Below, one piece after another: positions 9,746 through 18,195 of a stretch of DNA of 49,195 nucleotides. The notes beneath the pieces are model-generated. The model ran no database searches and was not told the DNA's origin. It saw only the letters and a list, made by a program, of their open reading frames with translations. The stretch covers positions 1 through 49,195 of the forward strand of contig JAHHGY010000027.1 of assembly GCA_019359635.1 (NCBI GenBank), in the 5' to 3' direction. The translations under genes and the position numbers were made by a program. Origin of the DNA: Chroococcus sp. CMT-3BRIN-NPC107 (GTDB lineage: Bacteria; Cyanobacteriota; Cyanobacteriia; Cyanobacteriales; Chroococcidiopsidaceae). Numbering within the stretch: the stretch's first letter is position 1; each line of letters begins with the position of its first letter.

Positions 9746-10255
9746 TTAGCTTTTTCGGCGGCGAGGTGTTGGGGCGGGAGTTATTGGCTCATATGCCTTT
9801 AGTCCTGCATCGCCTGTTAGTATCTCTACAGTAAAACTTTTACTAGCATAGTATTCAGCTACAGATTTGATAGTAGCATCGCCAATAGAAATTCTTTGCC
9901 CCGCTAGCTTAGGCCATTCAGCCGCTAGGTTTTTTAGTCCTTGTGTATCCCAAAGAACTGATTGCTCAGTAAATGCTGCCCAGGGAGTTTCCTCTTTTGC
10001 TGTTTTGAGTATAATTTCAGCTAGAGATTGAGCTATCTCATAACGTTTTGTTCCGGCTTGTGCAATGTGGTTGCCAGTTTCTATAATCGCAGCTAAAGGA
10101 AGCACAAGTGTTGTTGAGTTTTGTTCTTCTGTTTTTAGTAAGTCATCAACGCGCTGTTTATTCCATTGATTGTTATTATATCCACAAGTGTCTTTTCCAG
10201 GAACTTCTAGATAAACACAAAGAATAGAGGTATCAATAATTAGCACTTTATTCAT
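9746..10255 (-). CDS. PIN-like domain protein, probable nuclease
   Basis: A 169-residue protein I do not recognise by name, but with a PIN-type acidic set: Asp8 (LIIDTS), Glu59 (AAIIET), Asp126 (ISIGDATI) and Asp149 (LTGDAGL), spaced as in PIN RNases/DNases. The C-terminus is a short basic/proline tail ending PTPRRRKS. It starts 8 bp after the AAA ATPase stop codon, so the two are almost certainly made together. The pair suggests an ATPase-controlled nuclease, possibly anti-phage; that role is inference. No classic antitoxin lies beside it, which argues against an ordinary VapBC system. Confidence 0.7.
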   Translation of the reverse strand: MNKVLIIDTSILCVYLEVPGKDTCGYNNNQWNKQRVDDLLKTEEQNSTTLVLPLAAIIETGNHIAQAGTKRYEIAQSLAEIILKTAKEETPWAAFTEQSVLWDTQGLKNLAAEWPKLAGQRISIGDATIKSVAEYYASKSFTVEILTGDAGLKAYEPITPAPTPRRRKS

Positions 10256-10263
10256 ACTTGTAG

Positions 10264-11511
10264 CTAATTAACCCTAGAAAGGCTTTGTTCGAGAGAGCCT
10301 TGGGACGTAAGTTTTCCTAATGTTCCTGATGCCATCAACTTAGGTGAATTATTAATATTTTCAAGTAGCGTTAATTTGCTTTCTCCCGTTTCACTATCCC
10401 GGTGCGCCACAACTACAAAAGGTATTATTTCTGAACCTAAAGCATCTAATAAAGCTGGGTTATGAGTAGTAATTAATATATCAATTTGTCTACGCTCTCC
10501 TATTTCTCGAAGCATTTTTATCAGCAATTCCGAACGAGATGGATGAAGCCCATTGTCTACTTCTTCAATTACTATTTGACTGTTTTCTGGACGTGTTAGT
10601 AATGTTGTAATAATTGCTAAAAATCTTAGCGTTCCATCCGACATTCCCCGCGCATCTATGAGGGTAGGTTCTTGATTTTGTCCCCACATTTCTTGAGAAT
10701 ACAGCATTGCATCATTCTTAAATCTACCTACTGGTTCTGCCCATACTTTTTGAATATCTCGTTCTGGTAAATCTGTAACATATTTAGTTATTTCTGTTTC
10801 CACCTGGCTTTTTTCAGGTTCTGCTAAAGCTGCTAATATGCCAGCAATATTAGAAGCATCGCTAAGTATATAGTCAGAGAAAGGTGAGAAATAACGCATT
10901 TTGGAAGGAATAGGATCGAGAATAAAGATATTTTTTAAAACTTGGGAAACTATGCTAATACCTTCAGTAATATCTTGAGAAATAGAGATCAACCCTGTTA
11001 GCTGACTTAGTATAGAATTAGAGCGTCTTACATCTTTAGTTTTACCCTTCTTTGTGTTATAAAGTCGTGCAACTATACTAGGATTATCTGGTGAGTCACT
11101 ATCTGCTTGAAACAAAGAAATTTTATGAGGATTTTTGTCTGTTTTTGGTCTTTTTGTAATTCTTATTAGAGACTCAGCTAAAAGTTGAACGCGAGGTTTG
11201 GTTTCTATAGTAATACTGTAGAGGTAGTCTACCCGCTCATTGCTACCCTGTACTAATACTTCTAATGTAAATTGATTTTCAGGTTTAAATGCTGCCCACT
11301 CTACACCACCTCGAATAGAACAAAGGGTTTCATCACCTAACAAAGCTGATTGAATATCTTTCCCTAATGCAGTTCTATTTAAAAACTCTAGCCCATCAAG
11401 AGCGTTTGATTTTCCACTAGCATTTGTACCAATAAGAACGGTTAAAGGATCAATAAAAAGTTCAGCATAACGATAACTTTTCCAGTTTTTAAGTATCAGT
11501 TTTTTAAGCAT
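10264..11511 (-). CDS. AAA family ATPase (SMC/OLD-like, AAA_15/AAA_21 type)
   Basis: A 415-residue ABC-type ATPase without a long coiled coil. Walker A is GTNASGKS (residues 28-35), the signature-like GMSDGTLR is at 289-296, Walker B VIEEVD at about 314-319 is followed by NGLHPSRSE, and the switch histidine is His350 in ITTHNPALLDALG. The N-terminus MLKKLILKNWKSY is typical of RecF/OLD-like proteins. The ATG at 11511 overlaps the NUDIX stop codon by 8 bp; an in-frame TTG at 11514 is less likely. No TOPRIM domain is fused, and the nuclease is probably supplied by the PIN-like gene 8 bp downstream. ATPases of this class serve in Septu, PARIS and Gabija-like defences. Confidence 0.85.
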   Translation of the reverse strand: MLKKLILKNWKSYRYAELFIDPLTVLIGTNASGKSNALDGLEFLNRTALGKDIQSALLGDETLCSIRGGVEWAAFKPENQFTLEVLVQGSNERVDYLYSITIETKPRVQLLAESLIRITKRPKTDKNPHKISLFQADSDSPDNPSIVARLYNTKKGKTKDVRRSNSILSQLTGLISISQDITEGISIVSQVLKNIFILDPIPSKMRYFSPFSDYILSDASNIAGILAALAEPEKSQVETEITKYVTDLPERDIQKVWAEPVGRFKNDAMLYSQEMWGQNQEPTLIDARGMSDGTLRFLAIITTLLTRPENSQIVIEEVDNGLHPSRSELLIKMLREIGERRQIDILITTHNPALLDALGSEIIPFVVVAHRDSETGESKLTLLENINNSPKLMASGTLGKLTSQGSLEQSLSRVN

Positions 11512-11941
11512 CAATTACTTTATCAGTAAAATCTAATAAAATCTTTTGAGCAGTGGGAACTAATGGATATATACCCTTAGCTTTTTCCGAACGATAGCTA
11601 CCTTGTTTTATATTATCAATTGTCAAAAAATCCATATCCCAACCTTCGTGTAAAACTAGCTGATTTAGTTCTACTGTTAACGGAGCATAATAAACATGGC
11701 GAACGGCTTTTTCATCTGGATAACAGCCAAATTCAATTAAGTTTGGTGGTGTATAACCGATTTCTTCTAATAATTCTCGTTTTACAGCAATATCAGGAGT
11801 TTCCCCTGATTCTAGGTGTCCGCCAAATAAGCCCCAGTGTCCGGGATAGACTATGTTGGGGATATCGTCGCGCAATTGCATTAAAAATTGGTTATTTTGG
11901 TAGAGAATTGCGATCGCTACCTTGATAGTTCCTTCCCTCAT
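11504..11941 (-). CDS. NUDIX hydrolase
   Basis: A 145-residue Nudix pyrophosphohydrolase. The Nudix box G-x5-E-x7-REL-x-EE-x-G is complete in GHLESGETPDIAVKRELLEE followed by IG (about residues 40-61). The remainder gives the usual alpha/beta sandwich, with YPGHWGLFGG just before the box. The substrate is unknown; Nudix enzymes hydrolyse nucleoside-diphosphate derivatives. Its ATG overlaps the stop of the preceding lipoprotein gene as ATGA, and its own stop overlaps the ATPase start, so translation is probably coupled along this run. Confidence 0.9.
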   Translation of the reverse strand: MREGTIKVAIAILYQNNQFLMQLRDDIPNIVYPGHWGLFGGHLESGETPDIAVKRELLEEIGYTPPNLIEFGCYPDEKAVRHVYYAPLTVELNQLVLHEGWDMDFLTIDNIKQGSYRSEKAKGIYPLVPTAQKILLDFTDKVIDA

Positions 11942-12348
11942 GACTGTGATGCTGGGGTATGTTCGATTCTTTCTTGTTCCTCAACATAAAAGTCGCCTAA
12001 TTCTTGACTTTCTACCGGAATACTCTGATAGCGCAGATTACCCTTAATTAATAATTTGTCTTTGATTTTCAAACCTTTTTGGCTAGTTATCGCCCAAATT
12101 GTGCCGCTAGAATCTTGCATCTGATAAGCTTGCCAAGGTTGAGATAGTGGCACAATATTAGTTACTTGTCCTTGCAAATATACTATACCTTGATTGTTTG
12201 GCGCCTTGAGGTTGCTGATATTAGTTACATTTCTGAGATTGATGCCATTAAAGCTAGAGTTTCCTAAGCCACTACAACTAACTAAACCACCGATAACCCA
12301 AAGACTACAAGTTATTAGATAGAAGCTTTTTGTTGGTTGCACTTTCAT
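11938..12348 (-). CDS. Putative lipoprotein with an OB-fold-like domain
   Basis: A 136-residue exported protein. The N-terminus is basic, then hydrophobic (SFYLITCSLWVIGGLVSC), ending in a lipobox-like LVSC at about residues 22-25. After a short linker, residues about 52-125 (GIVYLQGQVTNIVPL, then YQMQDSSGTIWAITS and DKLLIKGNLRY) have the strand pattern of a small OB fold of the nucleic-acid-binding or BOF type. Function is unknown. It is the first gene of the minus-strand run and shares a divergent 178-bp promoter region with folD. Confidence 0.7.
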   Translation of the reverse strand: MKVQPTKSFYLITCSLWVIGGLVSCSGLGNSSFNGINLRNVTNISNLKAPNNQGIVYLQGQVTNIVPLSQPWQAYQMQDSSGTIWAITSQKGLKIKDKLLIKGNLRYQSIPVESQELGDFYVEEQERIEHTPASQS

Positions 12349-12526
12349 ATAAAAATATATAAGTTAAGTAGAGTCACAGCGTTAAATATCTACAGTCAAC
12401 ATCCAAAGTATAGATAAATATATTTTTATCTGCTGTTTCTAGCTAAAGGTAAAATATCTTTGCTGTAGTTAGAAAAAACTCTAATTCATTAATATAGTTT
12501 TCCCGAAAAATCTTTGTGTAATCTTA

Positions 12527-13408
12527 ATGAGTACCACCGCCAAGTTATTAGATGGTAAGGCTCTAGCCCAAAAGCTGCAAATAGAGCTATTAGAGCGCAT
12601 TCAAGCTTTGATACCGCAAATAGGACGTAGCCCCGGTTTAGCCGTAATTATGGTCGGAGATAACCATGCCAGCGCTGCCTACGTGCGAAATAAAGAGCGA
12701 GACTGCGAAAAAGTAGGCATTAATTCCTTTGGTCGGCATTTTCCGGCAAATACTAGCCAACCTGAGCTAGAACAGGTAATTAAAGCGCTAAATCAAGATG
12801 AACGGGTAGATGGAATTTTGGTACAGTTACCCTTACCACAACCCTTAGATGCCGTTACCCTGCTACACCAAATAGAGCCTAATAAAGATGTTGATGGGCT
12901 GCACCCGCTTAATTTAGGACGATTGCTAAGAGGAGAACCCGGTTTACGCAGTTGTACCCCCGCCGGGGTTATGCGATTGTTGCAGGAATACAATATCGAA
13001 ATCAAAGGCAAAAAAGCCGTTGTTGTAGGGAGAAGTATCTTAGTTGGCAAGCCTTTAGCATTGATGCTACTAGAAGCAGATGCAACCGTTACTGTAGCTC
13101 ATTCCAAGTCTGATAACCTAGAATCTATTACAAAGCAAGCTGATATTCTCATCCCTGCCGTAGGTCTTGCTGGATTAATCACTGATTCAATGGTGAAGCC
13201 GGGAGCGGTAGTTGTCGATGTGGGAATTAATAGTGTTACGGATGCTAATACAGGCAAAAGCCGTTTAGTTGGAGATGTAGATTTTGCTTCAGTCCAACAA
13301 ATTGCCTCTTATCTTACTCCTGTCCCCGGCGGCATTGGCCCGATGACTAGAGCCATATTGCTGCAAAATACTGTACTTAGTTATTGCCAATCCCATAAAA
13401 TTTCCTAA
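12527..13408 (+). CDS. folD: Bifunctional methylenetetrahydrofolate dehydrogenase / methenyltetrahydrofolate cyclohydrolase
   Basis: FolD interconverts 5,10-methylene-, methenyl- and 10-formyl-tetrahydrofolate with NADP in one-carbon metabolism. The 293-residue length is normal. Near the N-terminus, [18 protein letters not shown] holds the catalytic Tyr and Lys. [12 protein letters not shown] (about 90-101) is a family signature, [14 protein letters not shown] follows, and [16 protein letters not shown] forms the NADP loop. [18 protein letters not shown] near the C-terminus is diagnostic. It leads a plus-strand run with crtE and a PAP2-related gene. Confidence 0.97.
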   Translation: MSTTAKLLDGKALAQKLQIELLERIQALIPQIGRSPGLAVIMVGDNHASAAYVRNKERDCEKVGINSFGRHFPANTSQPELEQVIKALNQDERVDGILVQLPLPQPLDAVTLLHQIEPNKDVDGLHPLNLGRLLRGEPGLRSCTPAGVMRLLQEYNIEIKGKKAVVVGRSILVGKPLALMLLEADATVTVAHSKSDNLESITKQADILIPAVGLAGLITDSMVKPGAVVVDVGINSVTDANTGKSRLVGDVDFASVQQIASYLTPVPGGIGPMTRAILLQNTVLSYCQSHKIS

Positions 13409-13471
13409 ATTATGTTCCCCAAAGCCCCGTAAAATTATTACGGATGTAACCGCAGCTTGAGGAAGTAACCA

Positions 13472-14398
13472 ATGGTAGCAATGGATAATCTGCAAATGAC
13501 TTCAGAAAAAGCTCAATTTTCTTTATCAGCTTATCTGCAAGAGCATCAAAGCCTTGTAGAAGCAGCCTTAAACCAGGCGATTTCTGTTGTCTACCCAGAA
13601 AAGATATATGAGGCAATGCGCTACTCCTTGCTTGCTGGCGGTAAGCGATTGCGTCCGATTCTTTGCCTTGCTACTTGCCAAATGGCTGGCGGAACGTTAG
13701 AAATGGCGATGCCTACCGCCTGTGCTTTAGAAATGATTCATACCATGTCATTGATTCACGATGATTTGCCAGCGATGGATAATGACGACTATCGCCGGGG
13801 TAAATTGACTAATCATAAAGTTTATGGCGAAGATATTGCGATTTTGGCTGGCGATGGCTTACTAGCTTATGCTTTTGAATTTGTGGCTGTGAATACTTCC
13901 AATGTACCCGCCGAGCGAGTTTTACAGGTAGTAGCCAAGCTAGGACGGGCGGTTGGTGCGGCGGGGTTAGTAGGCGGTCAGGTAGTTGATTTAGAATCAG
14001 AAGGCAAGGCTGATGTCTCTTTAGAAACCTTGAACTTTATTCACAACCATAAAACGGCGGCATTACTAGAAGCAAGTGTTGTTTGTGGGGGAGTTTTAGC
14101 AGGAATGACCGGGGAAGACTTGCAAAGGCTATCTTGCTTTTCGCAAAATATCGGCTTGGCATTTCAAATTATTGACGACATTTTGGATATCACTTCAACT
14201 CAAGAACAATTAGGCAAAACTGCGGGAAAAGATTTACAAGCGCAGAAAGTAACCTATCCTAGCTTGTGGGGTATAGAAGAATCAAAAAGTCAGGCACAAC
14301 AGCTAATAGCCGCCGCTATAGCTCAATTAAAGCCCTTTGGAGACAAAGCGATACCCTTAAAAGAACTCGCGCACTATATTACTAGCCGCACTCACTAA
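13472..14398 (+). CDS. crtE: Geranylgeranyl diphosphate synthase (polyprenyl synthetase family)
   Basis: Condenses isopentenyl diphosphate with allylic primers to geranylgeranyl diphosphate for carotenoids, chlorophyll phytyl chains and quinones. It has 308 residues. The first Asp-rich motif is DDLPAMD (about 92-98) and the second is DDILD (about 235-239). [14 protein letters not shown] near residue 55 and [11 protein letters not shown] near residue 168 complete the active site. A GAGGAAG ribosome site precedes the ATG at 13472; a second ATG at 13481 is possible. It follows folD by 63 bp. Confidence 0.94.
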   Translation: MVAMDNLQMTSEKAQFSLSAYLQEHQSLVEAALNQAISVVYPEKIYEAMRYSLLAGGKRLRPILCLATCQMAGGTLEMAMPTACALEMIHTMSLIHDDLPAMDNDDYRRGKLTNHKVYGEDIAILAGDGLLAYAFEFVAVNTSNVPAERVLQVVAKLGRAVGAAGLVGGQVVDLESEGKADVSLETLNFIHNHKTAALLEASVVCGGVLAGMTGEDLQRLSCFSQNIGLAFQIIDDILDITSTQEQLGKTAGKDLQAQKVTYPSLWGIEESKSQAQQLIAAAIAQLKPFGDKAIPLKELAHYITSRTH

Positions 14399-14415
14399 AC
14401 TCTATTTAAAACACC

Positions 14416-14871
14416 ATGCAGGATTTTGGCGACATTTTAAATAACAGCGTGCTATATATTGCTGTCATAACTTGTCTGATTGCTCAAGCTTCAAAGCTGA
14501 TTATTGACTTAGCCAAAAATCGCAAGTTCAACGTCCGCGTTTTAGTCACGACAGGCGGAATGCCTAGCGCTCATTCGGCGCTGGTAACTTCTTTGGCAAC
14601 GGGGGTCGGACAAACGACTGGGTGGGGAAGTCCTGAATTTGCGATCGCAACTATTTTTGCTGTTATTGTCATGTACGATGCGGCAGGAGTGCGTCAAGCG
14701 GCAGGCAAGCAAGCCCGAATTCTCAATCAAATGATTGACGAATTATTTAGCAAAGACCACGAATTTAATGAAGACCGTTTAAAAGAATTACTTGGGCATA
14801 CACCTTTTCAGGTAATTGTTGGTTCGATTTTGGGCATAACTATTTCTTGCTTGGCTGCACCCGCTTATTAA
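14416..14871 (+). CDS. Divergent PAP2 family membrane protein
   Basis: A 151-residue integral membrane protein of the DUF212/divergent PAP2 group, related to acid phosphatase/vanadium haloperoxidase folds. Membrane segments lie near residues 10-27, 62-90 and 130-150. The region TTGGMPSAHSALVTSL (about 46-61) carries the conserved SxHS phosphatase-like histidine, and MYDAAGVRQAAGKQA follows at about 87-101. Substrate is unknown; a role in isoprenoid diphosphate or lipid phosphate turnover would suit its place 17 bp after crtE, but this is inference. Confidence 0.88.
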   Translation: MQDFGDILNNSVLYIAVITCLIAQASKLIIDLAKNRKFNVRVLVTTGGMPSAHSALVTSLATGVGQTTGWGSPEFAIATIFAVIVMYDAAGVRQAAGKQARILNQMIDELFSKDHEFNEDRLKELLGHTPFQVIVGSILGITISCLAAPAY

Positions 14872-14969
14872 AATTTCATGAAATCCTCTACAATCCGATC
14901 GGAAAACCGGGCTTTTATGGCATGATCGCTAAGTAGACAACAGGACTTTTTGAGCAGAGGTAACAATTC

Positions 14970-15608
14970 ATGGCGTTAAGATTAGGAGATACAGTCCCTA
15001 ACTTTAAACAAGCTTCTACGCACGGCGATATTGATTTATATGAATGGGCTGGCGATAGTTGGGTAGTGCTATTTTCTCACCCGGCGGACTTTACCCCAGT
15101 TTGTACGACAGAACTCGGACAAGTAGCCCATCTCAAGCCAGAATTTGATCAGCGTAATGTTAAAGCCTTGGCATTAAGCGTTGATAATGTTGAATCTCAC
15201 AATGGCTGGGTAGGAGATATTGAGGAAACTCAGGGCGCTAAATTAAACTATCCAATTTTAGCCGACCCCGATCGCACAGTTTCCGACTTGTACGATATGA
15301 TTCACCCCAACGCTAACAATACTTTAACCGTGCGATCGGTATTTATTATCGATCCGCAGAAAAAACTGCGCTTGACTCTAACTTATCCTGCTAGTACTGG
15401 ACGCAACTTTGATGAAATTTTGCGAGTAATAGATTCATTGCAACTAACAGACAACTACAGCGTTGCAACTCCGGCTAACTGGTCTGATGGCGGCGATTGC
15501 GTAATTGTTCCATCATTAAAAGATCCAGAAGTGTTGAAAGAGAAGTTTCCCAAGGGTTATGAAGAAATCAAGCCTTATTTGCGGATGACTCCCCAACCAA
15601 ACAAATAA
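14970..15608 (+). CDS. 1-Cys peroxiredoxin (Prx6 type)
   Basis: Thiol peroxidase reducing hydrogen and organic peroxides. The 212-residue length and the long C-terminal domain mark the Prx6 class. The peroxidatic cysteine lies in HPADFTPVCTTELGQ (about residues 37-51). RSVFIIDPQKKLRLTLTYPA near residue 122 and the tail segment SDGGDCVIVPSL are family features. There is a second Cys in DGGDCV, but no typical 2-Cys resolving site. It is monocistronic, with its own leader and a strong terminator. Confidence 0.95.
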   Translation: MALRLGDTVPNFKQASTHGDIDLYEWAGDSWVVLFSHPADFTPVCTTELGQVAHLKPEFDQRNVKALALSVDNVESHNGWVGDIEETQGAKLNYPILADPDRTVSDLYDMIHPNANNTLTVRSVFIIDPQKKLRLTLTYPASTGRNFDEILRVIDSLQLTDNYSVATPANWSDGGDCVIVPSLKDPEVLKEKFPKGYEEIKPYLRMTPQPNK

Positions 15609-15624
15609 GCTGTTGTGACTGATG

Positions 15625-15659
15625 CCTGACAAGTTTTACTAAAACTTGTCAGGTTTTTT
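15625..15659 (+). terminator. Rho-independent terminator of the 1-Cys peroxiredoxin gene
   Basis: Arms 15625-15637 (CCTGACAAGTTTT) and 15641-15653 (AAAACTTGTCAGG) form a perfect 13-bp stem with a 3-nt loop, followed by six T at 15654-15659. It separates the plus-strand peroxiredoxin from the convergent ferredoxin gene ending at 15666. This is the clearest intrinsic terminator in the window. Confidence 0.93.
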
Positions 15660-15665
15660 GTTGGC

Positions 15666-15902
15666 TTACCAAGTAGGATCGCTGTAAAGATTAATTGTTA
15701 AATGCGATCGCCCGCTTGGTACGCCAGTAATACAAGCACGAATTGCATGACCATCGTCTATCTCTACCTCACACGCATGACAAGTACCCATCAAGCAGCC
15801 TGTAGAAATAGTTATTCCGCACCGCGCCGCGACATCTAAGATTAATTCGCCGGCTTCTGCCTCGGTGGAGATATTGTCGGGTAAAAAATGTACGCAAACC
15901 AT
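15666..15902 (-). CDS. 2Fe-2S ferredoxin-like protein
   Basis: A 78-residue plant-type [2Fe-2S] protein. The cluster ligands are visible as a C-x4-C-x2-C block (TGCLMGTCHACEV, about residues 34-46) and a later cysteine in IRACITG near residue 57. It is shorter than photosynthetic ferredoxins (about 98), so it is probably a specialised electron carrier. Its ATG lies 5 bp after the cobQ stop codon, so it is likely made with cobQ. Whether it serves cobalamin synthesis is not known. Confidence 0.88.
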   Translation of the reverse strand: MVCVHFLPDNISTEAEAGELILDVAARCGITISTGCLMGTCHACEVEIDDGHAIRACITGVPSGRSHLTINLYSDPTW

Positions 15903-15907
15903 GATTT

Positions 15908-17386
15908 TTATTTCAAAATATCGTTTAAATTCAAATGAGCTTCAATGCTAGTTGCTAAGGCATCTAACATACTTTCTCTTTGTTCTCGATAGTTGGGAAT
16001 GCCTGTAGGTAAAGACTTCAACCCGCGCTGTTGCCGGAGACGATTTAACCACGCCCGCCGCCATGCCCCATTATCAAACAATCCGTGCATATAACTACCC
16101 CAAACTAATTGATCTTTATCTACTAAGCCGAGGCTAGAATCGTCAAATAAGGGCTGGTAATCGCTTGTGCCTGCATCGGGGTCAATTAAACGCGATCGCC
16201 CTTGATGAATTTCGTACCCAGCTACAGGCAAGCCGCTTTGAGGAAAGTTTGAAGTTACTTGCCTTTGTTTGGCAACTTTGTAATCGGTAATCATAGTTTT
16301 GATCGGCAATAACCCTAAGCCTTCGCATTTGGTATATTCGCTCTCCAAGCGATCGGGATCGGTTAAATATTGCCCCATCATTTGATAGCCGCCGCAAATT
16401 CCTAAAACTGTACCTCCTGAAGCTGCATAGTTTTTAATTGCTTCTGCCATGCCAGTTTTTTGCAGCACTTGCAAGTCTGCAATGGTAGTTTTAGTACCAG
16501 GAATAATTACCGCATCGGGATGTCCTAATTCTTGTTTGGGATGGAGATATTTCAAAGATACTGTAGGCTCTGATTCTAGCGGATCGAAGTCGGTAAAATT
16601 GGCAATTCGCGGTAGGCGCAGAACCGTAATATTAAGATCCCCTTGAGAGGAAGAAGTTTTGCGCTCAAATAAATCTAAAGAATCTTCGGCCGGAAATACT
16701 TGTTCTAGCCAAGGAATTACACCAACTACAGGTATTCCTGTATAGTTTTCTAACCATTCAATTCCTGGTTGCAAAATCGATCGCATTCCCCGAAATTTAT
16801 TGATAATTATGCCACGAATTAAAGCCCGTTCGTCTGGTTCTAATAAAGCTAGAGTTCCTACTACATGGGCAAAAGCGCCGCCTCGCTCGATATCTACTAC
16901 GAGTAGTGTTGGCGCGTTTAAATACTTTGCTACCCGCATATTAGTTAAATCGCGGTGTTTGAGATTAATTTCTGCTGGACTTCCCGCACCTTCACAAACA
17001 ATCAAATCAAATTCTGTACTTAACTGCTGCAAAGATTCTTGAATTGCTTGCCAACCTATATCAAAATATTGCTGGTAATAATCGGCGGCTCCTACTTTCC
17101 CTACGGCTTTACCTTTAAGAATGACTTGTGACGTCATATCACCTTGGGGTTTAAGTAAAATTGGATTCATTTCTACCGTTGGGTGCGTCCCGGCAGCCCA
17201 AGCTTGCACCGCTTGAGCATGACCAATTTCTCCACCACTAGCAGTTACATAGGCATTCAAAGCCATGTTTTGACCTTTAAAAGGCGTTACTCGCCAGCCA
17301 CGTCGCGACATAATTCGACATATAGCGGTAGTCAATAGAGATTTTCCAGCGTGGGATGTTGTTCCCACTACCATTAAAGATTTCAT
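15908..17386 (-). CDS. cobQ: Cobyric acid synthase
   Basis: Amidates four carboxyl side chains of adenosylcobyrinic a,c-diamide with glutamine and ATP in cobalamin synthesis. The 492-residue length is standard. The N-terminal dethiobiotin-synthetase-like ATPase begins with MVVGTTSHAGKSLLTTA and contains CEGAGSPAEINL. The C-terminal glutaminase has its nucleophile in LGICGGYQMMGQY (near residue 335) and its histidine in GSYMHGLFDN (near residue 436). No cobalamin riboswitch was seen upstream. The downstream ferredoxin is closely coupled. Confidence 0.96.
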   Translation of the reverse strand: MKSLMVVGTTSHAGKSLLTTAICRIMSRRGWRVTPFKGQNMALNAYVTASGGEIGHAQAVQAWAAGTHPTVEMNPILLKPQGDMTSQVILKGKAVGKVGAADYYQQYFDIGWQAIQESLQQLSTEFDLIVCEGAGSPAEINLKHRDLTNMRVAKYLNAPTLLVVDIERGGAFAHVVGTLALLEPDERALIRGIIINKFRGMRSILQPGIEWLENYTGIPVVGVIPWLEQVFPAEDSLDLFERKTSSSQGDLNITVLRLPRIANFTDFDPLESEPTVSLKYLHPKQELGHPDAVIIPGTKTTIADLQVLQKTGMAEAIKNYAASGGTVLGICGGYQMMGQYLTDPDRLESEYTKCEGLGLLPIKTMITDYKVAKQRQVTSNFPQSGLPVAGYEIHQGRSRLIDPDAGTSDYQPLFDDSSLGLVDKDQLVWGSYMHGLFDNGAWRRAWLNRLRQQRGLKSLPTGIPNYREQRESMLDALATSIEAHLNLNDILK

Positions 17387-17487
17387 AAGCAGCTACCCAT
17401 TGCGGCGGGTGAAGATTTTAAAAGATGCACTGTTTGTTTTATTCTTCCCCAATCGTGTTTGTTTGTAACTACTAATTGCCACCAATT

Positions 17488-17889
17488 TTATAAGGGTAAT
17501 CTAAACCATTGATTTAAGGCATTAGAAAAAACTTCGCCCATTGATGGCTGCCAGTCACTATCAGCGTATTGTTCTATTAGCTGGCTACCTAGGGGTGTAA
17601 GGCGAAAACTATCAGTAATTCCCTGTCCATCTACTTCGCGGCGCAGTATACCCACTTGAATTAACCACCCTAAAGCATTTTCGGCGGCGAGTTCCGATAT
17701 CGAGCGGCGCGTATAGCCATTTTCTAGCCCAGCAAGGGATGCGATCGCATTTATCGGTACGCTTTGATGACGCATCTTTACCAACAACTGTACTTTGAAA
17801 GGCGAACAAAATAAACTCCGCTTGGCTCTAGCGATTGTTTTGGGCGCATAGGTTAGAGAGTTATAACTTTTAGATTCAATAGTTGACAT
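17488..17889 (-). CDS. Npun_F0494 family protein
   Basis: A protein of about 133 residues from the ATG at 17889; the frame stays open to an upstream start at 17940. It has a helix-turn-helix-like composition: SLFCSPFKVQLLVKMRH, then VPINAIASLAGLENGYTRRS, and LIQVGILRRE. I recognise it as the cyanobacterial Npun_F0494 group, of unknown function but with a probable winged-helix fold. It diverges from the guanidine operon across the riboswitch leader. A regulatory role for that operon is possible but unproven, and the riboswitch already explains control. Confidence 0.72.
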   Translation of the reverse strand: MSTIESKSYNSLTYAPKTIARAKRSLFCSPFKVQLLVKMRHQSVPINAIASLAGLENGYTRRSISELAAENALGWLIQVGILRREVDGQGITDSFRLTPLGSQLIEQYADSDWQPSMGEVFSNALNQWFRLPL

Positions 17890-17996
17890 TTTGTATTTAT
17901 AAATACACTTCAATTTAGAAAAAACTGATATTACTATCAATTAGCACTAGCTATAGTAATAGTTTAGATTACTAGCTAAAACAAAAAACTTAATTG

Positions 17997-18114
17997 GCTT
18001 CTAGGGTTCCGGTTTAAATGTTTGCTCGTGGCAGAAAATTTAAGCGTCAGGTCCAAGAGAAGCAACTGATATTTAGAAAATATTAGTTACACGGCGGGGG
18101 AAAAGCCCGGGAGA
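17997..18114 (+). ncRNA. Guanidine-I (ykkC) riboswitch aptamer
   Basis: The leader carries the ykkC class core in order: CTAGGGTTCCG at 18001-18011, TCGTGGC at about 18026-18032, GGTCCAAGAGA at 18050-18060, a variable hairpin at about 18066-18090, ACACGGCGGGGG at 18089-18100 and AAAAGCCCGGGAGA at 18101-18114. This class binds free guanidinium. It lies just ahead of a guanidine hydrolase operon, the expected target. Exact ends are approximate, judged by eye. Confidence 0.93.
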
Positions 18115-18157
18115 AACAGTAACAGTTACGCAACTGTTATTGACTCCTGGGTTTTTT
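18106..18157 (+). terminator. Riboswitch expression platform: intrinsic terminator
   Basis: CCCGGGAG (18106-18113), the 3' end of the aptamer, can pair with CTCCTGGG (18144-18151) with one G-U wobble. Inside is a nested 8-bp stem TAACAGTT/AACTGTTA with loop ACGC, and six T follow at 18152-18157. Because the left arm is also part of the conserved aptamer, guanidine binding should block the terminator and turn the operon on. Confidence 0.9.
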
Positions 18158-18195
18158 GTTGCCAGAATGCAGTTTTATACCAGGGAGTAGTTAAA

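Noticed and set aside
9746-10255. VapC-type toxin of a toxin-antitoxin pair
   Set aside because: No small antitoxin gene is adjacent; the upstream partner is a 415-residue ATPase.
13428-13444. Small hairpin CCGTAA/TTACGG before crtE
   Set aside because: Six base pairs and no T tract; not enough for a regulatory call.
14873-14884. 12-bp palindrome ATTTCATGAAAT just after the PAP2-related gene
   Set aside because: Short, AT-rich and without a T tract; could easily be chance.
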